The notes beneath the pieces are model-generated. The model did no database searches. It was not told where the DNA came from and was given only the letters and a program-made list of their open reading frames with translations. The position numbers and the translations under genes were made by a program. From Dioszegia crocea (lineage: Eukaryota > Basidiomycota > Tremellomycetes > Tremellales > Bulleribasidiaceae): a DNA stretch of 64,000 nt. Of this stretch, positions 24,393 through 35,233 are shown piece by piece (within the stretch, counting starts at the first letter, position 1; each line of letters begins with the position of its first letter). The stretch spans positions 2,448,809 through 2,512,808 of the forward strand of contig BCKK01000002.1 in assembly GCA_001600615.1 (NCBI GenBank), in the 5' to 3' direction.

Positions 24393-25219
24393 CTACTGGG
24401 ACTTCTTCGCACCGCCAGCCTTTTCCGCAGCCTTAACAGCGGCAGGGTCGGTCTGAGGGGAGCCGCCGGCGCCAGTGAGTTGTTCGAGCATACCAGGCGC
24501 CGTCTTGAACGGTCGAGCGAGAGACCCCTCTGCGGCTTTACCGAAGACGTGCAGCTGGACTTCGTTGTGTTCAAGTGCCGATTTGATCGCCATGATGGTT
24601 TGGAGGAAAAGAGGGGCCGAGTATCTGTTGGGGGTAAGTAAAGCAAGGCGCAGAGAGCAGCGGTACGCACTTTAAGTAGAGGTGCATGAAGCCCAAAATC
24701 GCGATTCCGAAGAACATCCCCTTCATCGCCTTGCCAGTCTCTGCCAAGTCGTAGTCGCGAACCGTACTTGTGATGAGGACTGGGGCGGCATCGGGGGTCT
24801 GCAAGGTCAGAAACACAGTCTCAAACCGCTAGGGACAGCACTCACCAGAGGAGAAGCAGGGCTGACGTATTTGACAACAGAGAGATCGTTCTTCTTGCGA
24901 ATCTAGTCGTCAGACCATTGCTCGCACGATTTGGTGAATCGTCACCGGGCGACGGCCGATTTCGCGAAAGACAACTTACGACCATGGTCACATAGTAGTA
25001 CAGACCCAGCACAATCAGCTGAGCCGAGATGTAGGCAGCTCGGAGGTAGTTGATGAATACCGGGTCATCCATAGGCAGACGCTTGGTCACTGGTGGGTTA
25101 GTACAGGAGGAGGAGATAATTTCAGCTGGTATGTGCCGATTTCTGACGGAAAGTCGATTTGTAAACGCACCCTGCATGGATCCCAGGGACAGAGCGAGGT
25201 TGAGGAAGGCGGGGTTCAT
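24393..25219 (-). CDS. PHO88: Pho88/Snd3 ER membrane protein
   Basis: Small ER membrane protein, first linked to phosphate uptake and later shown in yeast (Snd3) to act in SRP-independent targeting. From ATG 25217-25219: MNPAFLNLALSLGSMQ, then TKRLPMDDPVFINYLRAAYI and a membrane segment with LIVLGLYYYVTMV. Next are IRKKND and VKYVSPASP. A second hydrophobic stretch, KGMFFGIAILGFMHLYLKY, precedes PLFLQTIMAIKSALEHNEVQ, which is very characteristic of the family. The tail is Ala/Gly/Lys-rich, ending EKAGGAKKSQ. About 190 residues with four short introns, a usual fungal length. Confidence 0.92.
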
Positions 25220-25478
25220 CTTGGGCGATAGATGTAAAGGGGTAAGGGATAGATGGATAAGAAGTGGATAGAAGGATGGCCGAAAGCGGCCGAGGATAGC
25301 TGATGATGCTCGCAACGTGGCGCCACTTTCAGTAATTCGGTATCTCCGACATTCTCCGCAGACAGCTCCCCGGCTCTCTTGCGACCCGCAAAAGATACAT
25401 ACAACGCTATACCACATATACAGCTACTAAAAGCAACCACCTTTAAGGCTCGTATACCCCCTTTTTCAGCCCGTTAAC
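25220..25478. promoter_or_regulatory. shared divergent promoter, PHO88 / ATP20
   Basis: A spacer of 259 bp separates the two divergent start codons. No individual element can be assigned. Confidence 0.45.
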
Positions 25479-26043
25479 ATGCACGCCGGTCTCCGCCCCG
25501 TTCTCCGCACTCTCCGGCTCACCGCCCGTCGCGCAAACTCCTCTACCCCTCCCATCCAGCAGAATGAGCAGGTGAAGAAGGCGGTGGAATCTGCACAGAA
25601 AGTTTATGATTCTGGCGCGGCGACGCTCAAGCGAGTCGCTGGTCCTGTTGGAGAACGAGTGAACAACTCGGTCGGAGGTGAGTTTTGAATCCAGGCAAAT
25701 AGCTAATGCCAGCCCCCCTCGTCTTTTCCGTCAAGACTTTCATATCGATGTTCAAGCAGGTGTTCAAAGCCGAGAAGCTCTCTTTCCCTACCGACCTCCA
25801 CACTTGGGTCCACACATACTCCTCAATCTGGGCGCGGGCGAGCAATGGTCAGTGGTGGACAAAGACCCTTAAGACTGGCGCATGGGCCGGCGTTGGAATT
25901 GCTGTAAGTTTTTGATTTGGCCCAGAAGTTGCAAACGCTGACACGGATAGACTATCGAGGCGTACGGTATCTTCTGCTTGGGTGAAATAATAGGCCGCCG
26001 TAACATCCAGGGCTACGCCGTCAAGGACAACTCCCACCACTAG
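25479..26043 (+). CDS. ATP20: mitochondrial ATP synthase subunit g
   Basis: Membrane subunit that helps F1Fo-ATP synthase dimerise in cristae. Three exons (25479-25677, 25713-25903, 25951-26043) give about 160 residues. MHAGLRPVLRTLRLTARRAN is a mitochondrial presequence. The body has TFISMFKQVFKAEKLSFPTD, then the family's C-terminal membrane helix TGAWAGVGIATIEAYGIFCL, which includes a Gly-spaced GxxxG-like face, and the end EIIGRRNIQGYAVKDNSHH. Length and order agree with fungal Atp20. Confidence 0.93.
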
Positions 26044-26184
26044 ATGCGGTGATGGATGGAGTTGGGGAGTGGAGAAAAAAGTGTATTTTGACTTGGGTCA
26101 CGCATGGATCACGATATGGGATACGTGAAGTGCGATGTGCATCCCGGTGGACGGAGCAATCCCAAAAGTGTGCATGAGAGATAA

Positions 26185-27999
26185 TCACTTATCCCCGTTC
26201 AAAGCGCTAGTCAAGTTATGACTTGGCTTCCTCCCAATCGTAGGTAAACCCAATGGCCCAGATCCTTGTCCCACTGGACTCATCATGCCACTGATACTGC
26301 TCGTACTGGAGTACGTCCGTTCTCGAGCAAAAGGGGTCGATGTGCCGGATATGGTTGGGGAAAATGCCGACAAGGATTCGGGTAATGGGCGATTAGGGCT
26401 AAGGGGTGATGAGGGGTCCGATGATTGCTCTGGTCGTCGCGGTTGACCCTGGGATGCTTCTTTGAGTAGGAATTCGACGAACAGATTTGAGAAAGACTAT
26501 GATTAGCTGGTTCTATGGGACGCTCACCTCGTTCATTGCTGCTTCCTCTTCTGCACTCCGTTCTGCCCTTCCACTCCCCTTTCTGCCCATCTTGGGTCTG
26601 TCCTTATCCGCCTTCCCACCTATTCTTTGCAGTCCAGCCTTTTCTCTGTCCGTGTCATCCCATGTAAGAATCGTCGATAGGATATTAAGCATTTCAAATC
26701 GCTTCGTATCGCCCCGAGAAGCCGACAGGAACGACAAGAGGATATTGGTAACTAGTCTTCGATCGACATTTTCGGATGAAGAGTTTTTGCGCAGTCGTCG
26801 TAGAGCCTCCGTGAGGTGTTCATTATTTACCACGGCTTACTGTCAGCTTGATCGGAAGCCAACTCACCATCATGCCTTAGCTTGGAGATCAGTCGCTCCT
26901 TTTCTCTAATGTCTTTCTCTAAACGTGTCGATCGACCCGCATCCCCCGACATCTCGCCTAGACGGGTTTCCGCATTGGCGCATCTCAGCTTGTACTCCGA
27001 CAGCGAAGACGCAGCAGCATGTAGCTGCTTCTCCAAATCAGAAGTCGCTTGATGCAGTTCCGACTCTTTCGCTGATTGTCAGCTGTGGATAAGGTCACAC
27101 TTACCTGTCTGAAACTCCTGAAGGACCTCTTGCAAATTATTTCCCCTGGTACGCTCGCCCTCCGCTTCATCTCTCGACCTCTCCGCTTCTCTCCTTGCTT
27201 CTCTTTCTCTCCGCTCCATTTGTCTGACCTCCTCCTCCATCCCTTCTCTCCGTGCCCGCTCTCGTCCAGCCTCGCCCTCCCACTCCTCTCTCTCCACTCT
27301 TAGTCTCTCCATCTCCCCCCTGAGCTCCCGCATCTCTCGCGTCAGACTCATGACATCAGAAGAGGAAGAGTCGGATTGAGATCGGATTTGTGCTAATTGC
27401 CCTGCCAATGTTGCAGATTCGCTAGATGCAGATTCCAGCTCCGCCTGCAGAGTCGATACACTTGATTGCAGACTATCGACTTGCGTCGTCAGGGAATTGA
27501 TGGCCGTTTCCCGCCTATCTAGCTCTTCCTACAGGTCAGCCAGGCCTCCAGTCTTACTCACAGCATCTTCCCTAAGCTTATCGCCCAAACTCGACCGCAT
27601 GGAAGTCAATTTCCCCAGCAATCCCCTGTATTGGCCATGCAGCACCTCCTTCTCATTGCGTACAACCGCGAGCTCCGCTTCAAGATGTGCTATTGCGTCC
27701 GCATCTTCCCCACGCGTACTATCGATGGATGGGCGGGGGATCGCCTTGAGCGGCAGGGAGGGCGGAGGGGATGGAGGGGCGATAATACGAGGGGATGATG
27801 GTCCAGCCTCCGCCTCAGCTACCACCTCCTCGGGACCAGCTGGAACAACGGCCTCGAGTACGACTGGGACTTGGACTGATTCGGGGGCAGGCGATTGGGT
27901 CGGGGTTTGTTCTTCGACCGGTGTGGCGGGTTCGCTTTCTACTTTGGGATCTTCTTTCTTCGCCTCGGCGTTTTTGTTGTTCTTCTTTGACTTGCCCAT
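26185..27999 (-). CDS. RUD3: golgin with GRAB domain (Rud3/GMAP-210-like)
   Basis: Golgi coiled-coil tether. From ATG 27997-27999 the N-terminus is Lys-rich (MGKSKKNNKNAEAKKED), then disordered Pro/Glu sequence. A long coiled coil follows (SLTREMRELRGEMERLRVER, then a Glu/Arg-rich helix of about 70 residues, and DLEKQLHAAASSLSEYKLRC). Near the end is NNEHLTEALRRLRKNSSSEN followed by DRRLVTNILLSFLSASRGDT and MLNILSTILTWDDTDREKAG. This matches the GRIP-related Arf-binding (GRAB) domain of yeast Rud3 and animal GMAP-210, which binds GTP-Arf1 at the cis-Golgi. The tail is Ser/Pro-rich. At least five introns. It is convergent with ATP20, 141 bp between stops. Confidence 0.82.
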
Positions 28000-28271
28000 G
28001 ATGTCTGGGGCTGCTGGCAGGTGAGAGTGATGTAAGAACGCGAGGTATATATCTCGGTCGGTTCTGTGCAGCAGATTGGCGGGCCATGCAGCCATGGCGG
28101 AATCATACGTAAGAAATACCTCCTGCTTCAAGACGCGATGGCGCAAGGCTTGCAAGGGTCGACACGATAAATCTTGAGTTCTATTGTTTGCATACACGCT
28201 GTAGCGAGCACACAGAACAGCAGAAGCGACGCCTCAGACGACAGCTGTCAGCGGGACCCCTTTAATTTGTG
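28000..28271. promoter_or_regulatory. shared divergent promoter, RUD3 / DHHC
   Basis: 272 bp between two divergent start codons. No individual element could be assigned. Confidence 0.45.
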
Positions 28272-29641
28272 ATGCCTATCCTCCGAGGCTGCTCCGCGCT
28301 GGTCATCCGCTGCTTCAAGCGCGTAGAGCACTTTGCGGACTGGATCACTGGCGCCGCTGGGCCTGTCTTCGTTGCGCTCTGCTGGACGCTCATCATAGGC
28401 GGCGGTCTAGCTTTCTGTAAGCGCTACTGGTGGCATAAGCTGATCCCTCAGTTGATGTTGTCGGACGCAGTCTGACCCCGTTTGAAGCCTTGATCCTCTC
28501 GCCCATCCTCATTCTGGTCCCTTTGAATCTCTACGGACAATATTGGCTAGTCACTCGCGTTCCGCCAGGGTTCCCATCACCTCGTGCCCTGGCCTTATCT
28601 CCCGATAAGCCAATGAGCACCTCGCGGGAAGAGCGCTGGATCATGCGGGACCAGCGCTCCGTCTGGCGGCCCGAGCGATGGGGATTGGGGCGCAGAGGAA
28701 GAGCCTTGACTGGTGTACCGGTGGAAGTCCCTACGGCACCTCCGAGGCGGATGAAGAAGTGTCGGAAGTGCGACGGGCCGAAGCCTGAACGAGCACACCA
28801 TTGCTCAGTCTGCAAGCGGTGTGTATTGATGATGGATCATCATTGCCCTTGTAAGTTGTTGCCAATAGTCAAAGCTGACCAGTAGGGATAAACGGATGTG
28901 TGAGTTTGGGTATACAAGATGTTGAACAGAACTCACCAATGAAGATAGGTGGGGATCTATAACCAGCGACATTTTGTGCTATTCATGCAAGTTGACGTTG
29001 TCTCCATGCTGATACCAGGACGTGGATTTCGGTTGCCTGTTGGTGCGTCGTCGCGCTAGGCTATGACCATTTCTGGTCCTCGCTACTGTACAACCAGAAC
29101 TGGCCTCCGTACACCCCAAGGATAGGCTTCACACTGTTATACGTCTTGGCAATTGCAATGGGTAAGTTGCATCTCTACCGTGCTGATACCCAGGTATCGC
29201 TGTACCAGTGCTTCTATCCTGGCATGTGTACATGATCAGCAAAGGCGAGACATCTATCGAATCGCATGACAATTCATATCTCGACGGTCGAGCATCAGCC
29301 GAGGGTCTTGTAAGTCCGAAGTTTTCCTCTACTGACATATCAGATCTACCTAAATCCCTACGATCTGGGCCGTCGACAAAACCTATTACTGTTCTTCAAT
29401 ATCGCACCTTCAGGCTATCCCCGAATAACGCTACTCTTCCCATTCCTCATCCCTCCAGCATCGAACGGGTGGTCGTACCCTCGACGTACTCTTCCAGACG
29501 CAGGGCCGGGGGATGCTGAGCTGAGATCACCCGAGCTGGCGGGCAGGCTGGCAGAATTGGGTGAGATAAGGGGGAAGTACGTCATGGGAGATGATGGTCT
29601 GACGGACGATGAAGATGGCGGAGGCGGATATGTGGATTGAG
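28272..29641 (+). CDS. DHHC palmitoyltransferase
   Basis: Integral membrane S-acyltransferase that attaches palmitate to cysteines. Exons: 28272-28416, 28452 to about 28850, 28886-28899 (14 nt), 28949-28986, from 29019, and further short ones. TM1 is [20 protein letters not shown] and TM2 [20 protein letters not shown]. The zinc-binding core reads [18 protein letters not shown], then [17 protein letters not shown] with the catalytic DHHC. TM3 and TM4 follow ([34 protein letters not shown]). After TM4 comes the [16 protein letters not shown] segment, a form of the C-terminal NPYxLG/TTxE-region motif. The Pfa3/Pfa4/ZDHHC type is not resolved. The acidic tail ends [11 protein letters not shown]. 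One intron (28987-29018) has a GC donor. Confidence 0.92.
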
Positions 29642-29685
29642 CACGAGACAGCGGTAGATGATATAGATACATGATGAGATACAAC

Positions 29686-30337
29686 TCAAGATAACAGCCA
29701 CGCCCCGTAGGCTATCCCTGCTACTGCCGATGCGAAACTGCCCAGCCCTACGTCTATCCGCCGCAAACCCCCCGACGAAACTTTCAGACCGAACGATGTT
29801 GCAGTTTCGAGATACGCGTTGACGCGTGAGACGGATATGGATGAGACTTGCGCATCGACGCGAGAGCGATAGGATGAGTAGTCCAGAACACTGATCAGTC
29901 AGCAATGGCGCGATATCCGCGGTTTCGGGCACCGGATGTCACTCACGTCCCGGACGCGACAGCGACAGTGGGTGCTGTCAAGGGTTGACGGGTGGTGAAT
30001 CCCGATGTGGTAGTGCTTAGCTGTACTGTATTCGACGTTGGAGTTGCAGCGGAACGTCCCAACGTCGTTCTGAAGCATCAGCGCTGGTAGTCTGTGGGTG
30101 GCTGGCCGATCAGAAGACTCACATCGTGCGAATCACCGTATCACCATCGTCATCCACCGAAGGTGACGCGACGACTGTCAGACCTTGCTATTGCAGGTCA
30201 GTGAGGCTCAGTTTAAACGAGACTTCATTTGGCGAGCATAATGTACTTACTGCGTTGGTGGTAGTGAATCGCTGGGCGAACACAAAACTAGCGAGCAGAC
30301 TCATCACGCACGCAAATCTCAGCGTGTTATGAAACAT
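29686..30337 (-). CDS. small Ser/Thr-rich secreted, probably GPI-anchored protein
   Basis: Not a family I can name. Four exons (30337-30251, 30187-30123, 30069-29947, 29890-29686) give about 160 residues. The signal peptide is clear: MFHNTLRFACVMSLLASFVF ending at AQ. The middle is rich in Thr/Ser, typical of O-mannosylated wall proteins. The C-terminus has SSGG followed by a spacer and the hydrophobic tail LGSFASAVAGIAYGAWLLS at the stop, the layout of a GPI-attachment signal. It likely sits at the cell surface or wall. Stop is TGA at 29686-29688, 45 bp from the DHHC stop on the other strand. Confidence 0.7.
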
Positions 30338-30727
30338 GTTGGTAAGGGTGACGAGGCTTAGTGCGGCGATATCAGGCGGAGGATTGCGAATTACTCTAAG
30401 ATCAAGCAGGGAAATCGATGTATCTGAGCGTGGATGGAGGTCAAGTCAAGATGAGATGTATGCACAATTCGCAGCTCGACTTTCCCGCACGCGTCTCGGC
30501 GGCAGATCAGCTTGATCAACATATCAACAATAGGTTTGATCACTTGCCTGTCCATTGAGGTCATGTCACAACGCCACTCGGTAGGTGAAACATCGATACC
30601 GTGCCTGAATTTAGCGGTGTTTCGGAGTTGTCTCACGTAATAAGAGAGCCAGAGCTCCACCTCCTGGGAGCTGTTGTGAGCCTCACAGTTTTGCCTTCGC
30701 TCTGCAAAACAGCTACAATCTCAACTC
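30338..30727. promoter_or_regulatory. divergent intergenic region
   Basis: 390 bp between the small surface protein and the DUF3253 gene, transcribed away from each other. No gene was seen. Confidence 0.45.
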
Positions 30728-31150
30728 ATGGTGGTAACGACTCGCAGCGGTGCGAAAGTGTCGTCAAATCCCCTGGCCAAAAAGACAGCCCCGACCCTTC
30801 AGGCCAGGAAGAAGCCAGCAAAGCCAAAAGCTAGCCTTCCCACCATCGAAAGCGACGCCCCATTCATTCTCTCCATCTTACACACCTTTCTATCAAACCT
30901 GAAAAGCGAAGAATCCACTATTTGTCCATCTCAAGTCGCTAGGAGGATGCACGAGCTCCAACCTGCCCGATATCCCGATTGGCGGGCCATGATGGATACC
31001 GTTAGGGATGTAGTGTGGGGGCAAGTTGCAGAGGGAAAGGTGGAGGTCACCCAGGGTGGAGTAGCGAGGAACCCGGATGAGAGATTGGGGCTGAAGGGAC
31101 CTATCAGGGTCAGGAGAGGTAGAGGATGGACAGCTGCATCTGGCGCATGA
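30728..31150 (+). CDS. DUF3253-type winged-helix-like protein
   Basis: Single-exon gene for 140 residues. The first 40 residues are basic and disordered (TTRSGAKVSSNPLAKKTAPT; RKKPAKPKAS), so a nuclear or DNA-associated place is possible. The rest reads PFILSILHTFLSNLKSEEST, ICPSQVARRMHELQPARYPD, WRAMMDTVRDVVWGQVAEGK, VEVTQGGVARNPDERLGLKG and PIRVRRGRGW. This pattern (S-x-V-A-R, W-R-x-x-M, V-R-x-x-V, G-x-V-x-V-T-Q-x-G, G-P-I-R-x-R-R-G) is that of the DUF3253 family, best known from bacteria. It lacks introns, unlike most of its neighbours. Function unknown. Confidence 0.75.
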   Translation: MVVTTRSGAKVSSNPLAKKTAPTLQARKKPAKPKASLPTIESDAPFILSILHTFLSNLKSEESTICPSQVARRMHELQPARYPDWRAMMDTVRDVVWGQVAEGKVEVTQGGVARNPDERLGLKGPIRVRRGRGWTAASGA

Positions 31151-31689
31151 GGAAATATCCTGTGATTTCGCAGTACTGGGAGGGGCCATCTGCTTCCATG
31201 GAGGCGACCTTTGCCCTGGACCCGGAACCCCATGCGCTGGCCTAATGGGCATGTATCTCCCCATCGGCGGAAGGCGGGAGAATGCTCGCGCCTATTTCGT
31301 GCGGGTTGCAGTCATGACTGCGCTGAGGGACTTGTGCGAAGGAAGGGGTCAGATAGTGCGAGTCGTCTTTGGGAGGAATGAAGACAGTCAAGGATTGACG
31401 AGTGCATAGCGTTTACTTCTGCATTTGCACCGTGCCTGCGAGTGTAAGAAGCCCATGACAGGGAGGCGCATACGAGTGCTGTATCAGAAATATCCCTATC
31501 CGAACCCCACACAATTTCAGAATTCAGATGCACTCGATAGAAATGCTCCGAGCAAAAGGCCGCCTCAGAGGCAGGCAGCCTCAGACACAGCCAAGCGTAC
31601 CGCATCGTGTTCGCCGAAATGCTGAAGGGCGCATTCGAAAGCAATAGCCTGTCCGCACACATTGAAACCCAAAGAAGCAGCATGCATCA
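31151..31689. other. intergenic between convergent genes
   Basis: 539 bp holding the 3' UTRs of the DUF3253 gene and RPL5. Short open frames here have no family signature. Nothing else was recognised. Confidence 0.45.
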
Positions 31690-32777
31690 CTACTCCGAAG
31701 CCTTGCCAGCCTTGTAGGCGGCAATCTTCTCCTCGACCCTCGACCTGCGCTGCTCCCTGTTGAGCTTGTGCTGCTTGCGGGACAACGACTCCTTCTTCCA
31801 CTTCTCGGTGTCCTTCTCGGTAGCCTTGAAGCTGGGGTCCTCTCGGATGGCGGCGTAGGCGGCGGTGTAGACCTCCTCAATGTCGTCAGATCCAATGTCG
31901 TCGGCGAGGTAAGTAGCGAACTGCTTCTTGAATCTGAAAATCAGCGAAATTCTCCACAGGCCAGACCTCCAAACTTACCGCTCGTCATCTTCCTCCTCTA
32001 GGGACTCCATGTACTCGGCAACGTGTCCACCGAGAATGTACTTCTGGAGGACCTCGGCGTCAAGAGTCTTGGACTCTGGGTCGAAACCGGGGAAACGCTT
32101 AGCGTTGTGGGGGATGAAGATACCGCCGTCGGATGCACCCTTCATGGCGCCAAAGACTCGGGATCCGGTGGATGTTCGGCGGAGACCGACATCGAGGTAG
32201 CACTTGAATGGTCGGGGCTCGTCGTCTCCCACTGAAAGGTTTAGCACAACTCTCATGCATTTCCCAGAAACACTCACAAGCCTCAGTCAATAGCAGCTCT
32301 CCAGTGGGCTCCTCAACACCCTCGTACTTGTCGGCAAGGCCGAGCTTGGTAAGAGCACGACGGGCGACAAGGAGACCGGTAGCGTAGGCAGCGGACCAGT
32401 TGGTGAGACCGTGCTTGATCCCGTATCGGGGTAGCTCCTTCGAGGTAGCCTGGGTAAGAACGATATCGCCCTGAAGTTTGGCGTAGATGATCTGGCAGAT
32501 GATCTGCTTGTTGGTGATTCGGACCACAAGTCTGTACTGCAAACAATCAGCCCTGCGTATAGATGGTAGGGAAATTGACATACCTTCGGTGAAGCGTACT
32601 TGTTCTTGGCCTGGGCGATCAACCGCTTCCTCGCGTAGTAATCGGTCTTTCCCTCCCTCCTCCTCCGGGGCTTAACCTGGAACCGGCTGTTTTGGGTGAG
32701 CTATACCCTTCCCCTTGGCTGGAACATCCCGACTCACGAGAAGTAAGCGTCGTTCTTCTGCTTCTTAACGAACGGCA
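31690..32777 (-). CDS. RPL5: ribosomal protein uL18 (L5)
   Basis: 60S subunit protein that carries 5S rRNA. From ATG 32775-32777: [60 protein letters not shown], then [20 protein letters not shown] and [20 protein letters not shown]. These are the standard eukaryotic L5 motifs. The C-terminal part ends with [20 protein letters not shown] and KAGKASE. About 300 residues in at least five exons, full length. The introns of ribosomal protein genes sometimes host snoRNAs; none could be recognised here by eye. Confidence 0.97.
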
Positions 32778-33004
32778 TTTTTGTTACTGGATGGATAGGC
32801 AAAATGCACGCTTCAGTAGAATTTCAGACATCTCTCGCCGCGGGATTATACTTCCGCCACTCGGGAATTCAAGTGTGGCAGTTTCGCCATTTGGCGGGGC
32901 TGCAACGGAGATGTAGGGCATGTCCGCCGGCGCGTCGCGTCGTGTCACCGAGGTCCCCGCATTGCCTTGCTGTCGTGCCTCTCTCTATCAGTCCTGCTAC
33001 CGAT
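32778..33004. promoter_or_regulatory. shared divergent promoter, RPL5 / MPD1-like
   Basis: 227 bp between divergent start codons. A GC-rich stretch lies near 32920-32945. No element was assigned. Confidence 0.45.
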
Positions 33005-34223
33005 ATGGTCCTGCTCGCAGCTTTATCACTCTTGGCCCTGCCAGGAGTATGGGCCGGGATGTACAGCCCGCCAGTGATAAACCTGGATGCAAAAACATTC
33101 AAACAAGCACTTAGCGTCGAGCATGCAGCTGTAAGTCTTGCCTGATCGCCCAAAACTGACGATAGATGGTGGCATTTGTAGCCCCATGGTGTGGTCACTG
33201 CAAGACTCTTGGTCCCGAGTTCTCCGCCGCTGCCGCTTCGCTCTCACCTCTCATCCCCTTCTACGCAATAGACTGCGATGACTCGGGCAATAAGCGGCTT
33301 TGTGCAGAGTACAAGGTTGAGGGGTTCCCAACCATCAAGGCGTTCCCACGGGCGCTTAAGGGTGCGCCACGAGACTATCAAGGAGAGCGAAAGACTGGCG
33401 CTTTGATTGAGTATGCCAAAACGCTCGTTCCTGACCGAGTCAAGAAATTGAGAGTGGATGATGGAGCGGAGGTTGTATTGAGCAAATTCTTGGGTGAGGT
33501 CAGTACACAATCTGCACATCTGGCTAAAGCTGATGGGAAGAAATCCGATCTGCCGCACGCACTACTCATCCACCCGTCAACGCCGTCAATCCCGTTCATG
33601 TGGAAGGTGCTCGGTCAGCGCCTATCTAGCAAAGTGAGCAGTGTTCAACTTTCAAGCTGACGATAGATGCACATCGGCTACATCAAAGATAATGCTTCTC
33701 ACCAGATGCTCTCGGCGCTTGGTATCTACGACCCAGCCGACACTTCTAGAGATGCCACCCGAGCTGTATTCTGGAACGCTGGCGCAGCAAAGGGTGAAAT
33801 CGTAGAATTTGAAGGTATGTTCGTACCAGACAAGGCTGACTGATAGGTGGCTTCAAGTTCAACGCCCTCCTAGAGTGGCTGCAAGCCCTACTCGATGGTA
33901 AAACCCCTCCCCCAGCCCAAAAGGAACCCAAAGCAACCTCGACCGAAGCCAACAACACGCGGCAGGCCGAATTAGATCGCAAAGCTAAGCTACGCGCAAA
34001 AATGGAGGAAGCGGATCGGCGGGATCAGGCTAGGAGGGAGAAGGCAGCAGCGAAGGCGTCCAAGGTGGAAGATGCACCCCGTCCAGAGGCAGAGGAGAGC
34101 GTAGAGGAGGAGATGTTGAGGGGTTCTTCGGCCGCTGGGATAGCGGCGGATGCTCAGCCTGAGGGGGAGGTTGAACAAGGTGTCGCAGATGTCAAAGAGA
34201 CTATGGTCCATGAGGAACTGTGA
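33005..34223 (+). CDS. ER protein disulfide isomerase, MPD1-like
   Basis: Lumenal thiol oxidoreductase. Exons 33005-33130, 33166-33633, 33667-33814, 33847-34223 give about 372 residues. The signal peptide is MVLLAALSLLALPGVWAG. A single thioredoxin domain has the active site FVAPWCGHCKTLG (CGHC) and the cis-proline region VEGFPTIKAF. A thioredoxin-like second half follows without a CxxC. The tail is a charged, Ala/Glu/Lys-rich helix ending MVHEEL. The final four residues, HEEL, resemble the H/KDEL retrieval signal, which supports ER residence. The layout of one active domain plus a helical tail resembles yeast Mpd1 and PDI-A6-like fungal proteins. It ends 5 bp before the stop of the next, opposite gene. 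Confidence 0.88.
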
Positions 34224-34228
34224 TGCAT

Positions 34229-34964
34229 CTAGCCTGTTGCAAATAGCGTCTCCAGATCCCACTTGTCCCTACCCTCCTGTGTGAAGAGATTGACGCAACT
34301 CTCGCCAATGGGCACCAAAGACCAGTCCGTCTCCGCCTCAACTCTGGGCATTCGGCGTGGTGAAGCAGAAGTATGCAGCTCCGGTATAGGATTATCTTTC
34401 ATCTTCAATCAGCAGAGTCTACGGTACACTCACCCATACTCTCACTGCCCGCTCTGCACGCCCTACAACTCCCTTCCCTCGGCCCTTCACCACGGCGACT
34501 ACGACCCATTCCCATCGCGCGCCTATGCCTCCTATTCCTAATTCCTCCGCGTCGCGCTGAAGACTTCCCGACGAGGGCGTATGTAGAAATACAACCGATG
34601 AAGGTTCGATCAGTTCAGATGTGGTGAGGAAGGTGTGGAGGGAGGTGAAGTGGGCAGGTGCGTTGGACGGGAGTGGACGGGGCGGGGCGGATGGAGTTGG
34701 GTTGGGCAGCGTGGAGGATGGATCAAAGGTAGTAAATTTCGGTCTCGACGGCATAGCTGGAGTGACTGCTTCTTCAGAATCAAGATACCATGCGCGCTTC
34801 TTGGCTTCATCGCGCTGTTGTTCAAGTTCCGAGGACGCAGATCGGAAAGTGGAGGTGGAGGATATGTGCCTTGAGGATAAAGCAGAGGGTTTGAGCAGGA
34901 TCGCTCGACGCTGTAGGAGCTGCTGCGAGCGGCATAGACATCGAAGGCAGACGGAAGCGTTCAT
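34229..34964 (-). CDS. mitochondrial RsfS/Iojap-like (ribosome silencing factor) protein
   Basis: Two exons (34964-34434, 34402-34229) join across a 31-nt intron, giving about 234 residues. The N-terminus MNASVCLRCLCRSQQLLQRR is Arg-rich without acidic residues, fitting a mitochondrial presequence. The mature part has AWYLDSEEAVTPAMPSRPKF, later WEWVVVAVVKGRGKGVVGRA, and ends TDWSLVPIGESCVNLFTQEG then RDKWDLETLFATG. The last segment matches the D-W-x-x-x-D-x-G-x-x-x-V-x-L-F-T-x-E-x-R-x-x-x-D-L-E-x-L pattern of RsfS/Iojap proteins, which bind uL14 and keep ribosomal subunits apart. The N-terminal RsfS domain of yeast Atp25 is an alternative relative. Inference from motif only. Confidence 0.6.
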
Positions 34965-35233
34965 GATTGATGTGAGTGAAGATGTGACTTAGAGAGTACA
35001 AGTGAGATCAAAATCGGGCTTCGACCTTTGAGGAATTCTAGGTCCAAGTCAATTACGTTACTCGCGACCGAGCCCAACACTGCCCAACATGGCATTGGCC
35101 ATCGCGGTAGGCGCCCAGTGGCCAGCGCCTAGCCTAGCCCTCCCTCGGACAGCAAGAATACAAGTATGATACAAGCGTCAAGCATACAACAAGTTCAAAT
35201 CTACAGATGCAATTGCCAAGATGCCCCGCCTAG

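Noticed and set aside
24158..24670. 170-codon minus-strand open frame overlapping PHO88
   Set aside because: It is an alternate frame across PHO88 exons and the 3' flank; PHO88 explains the region well.
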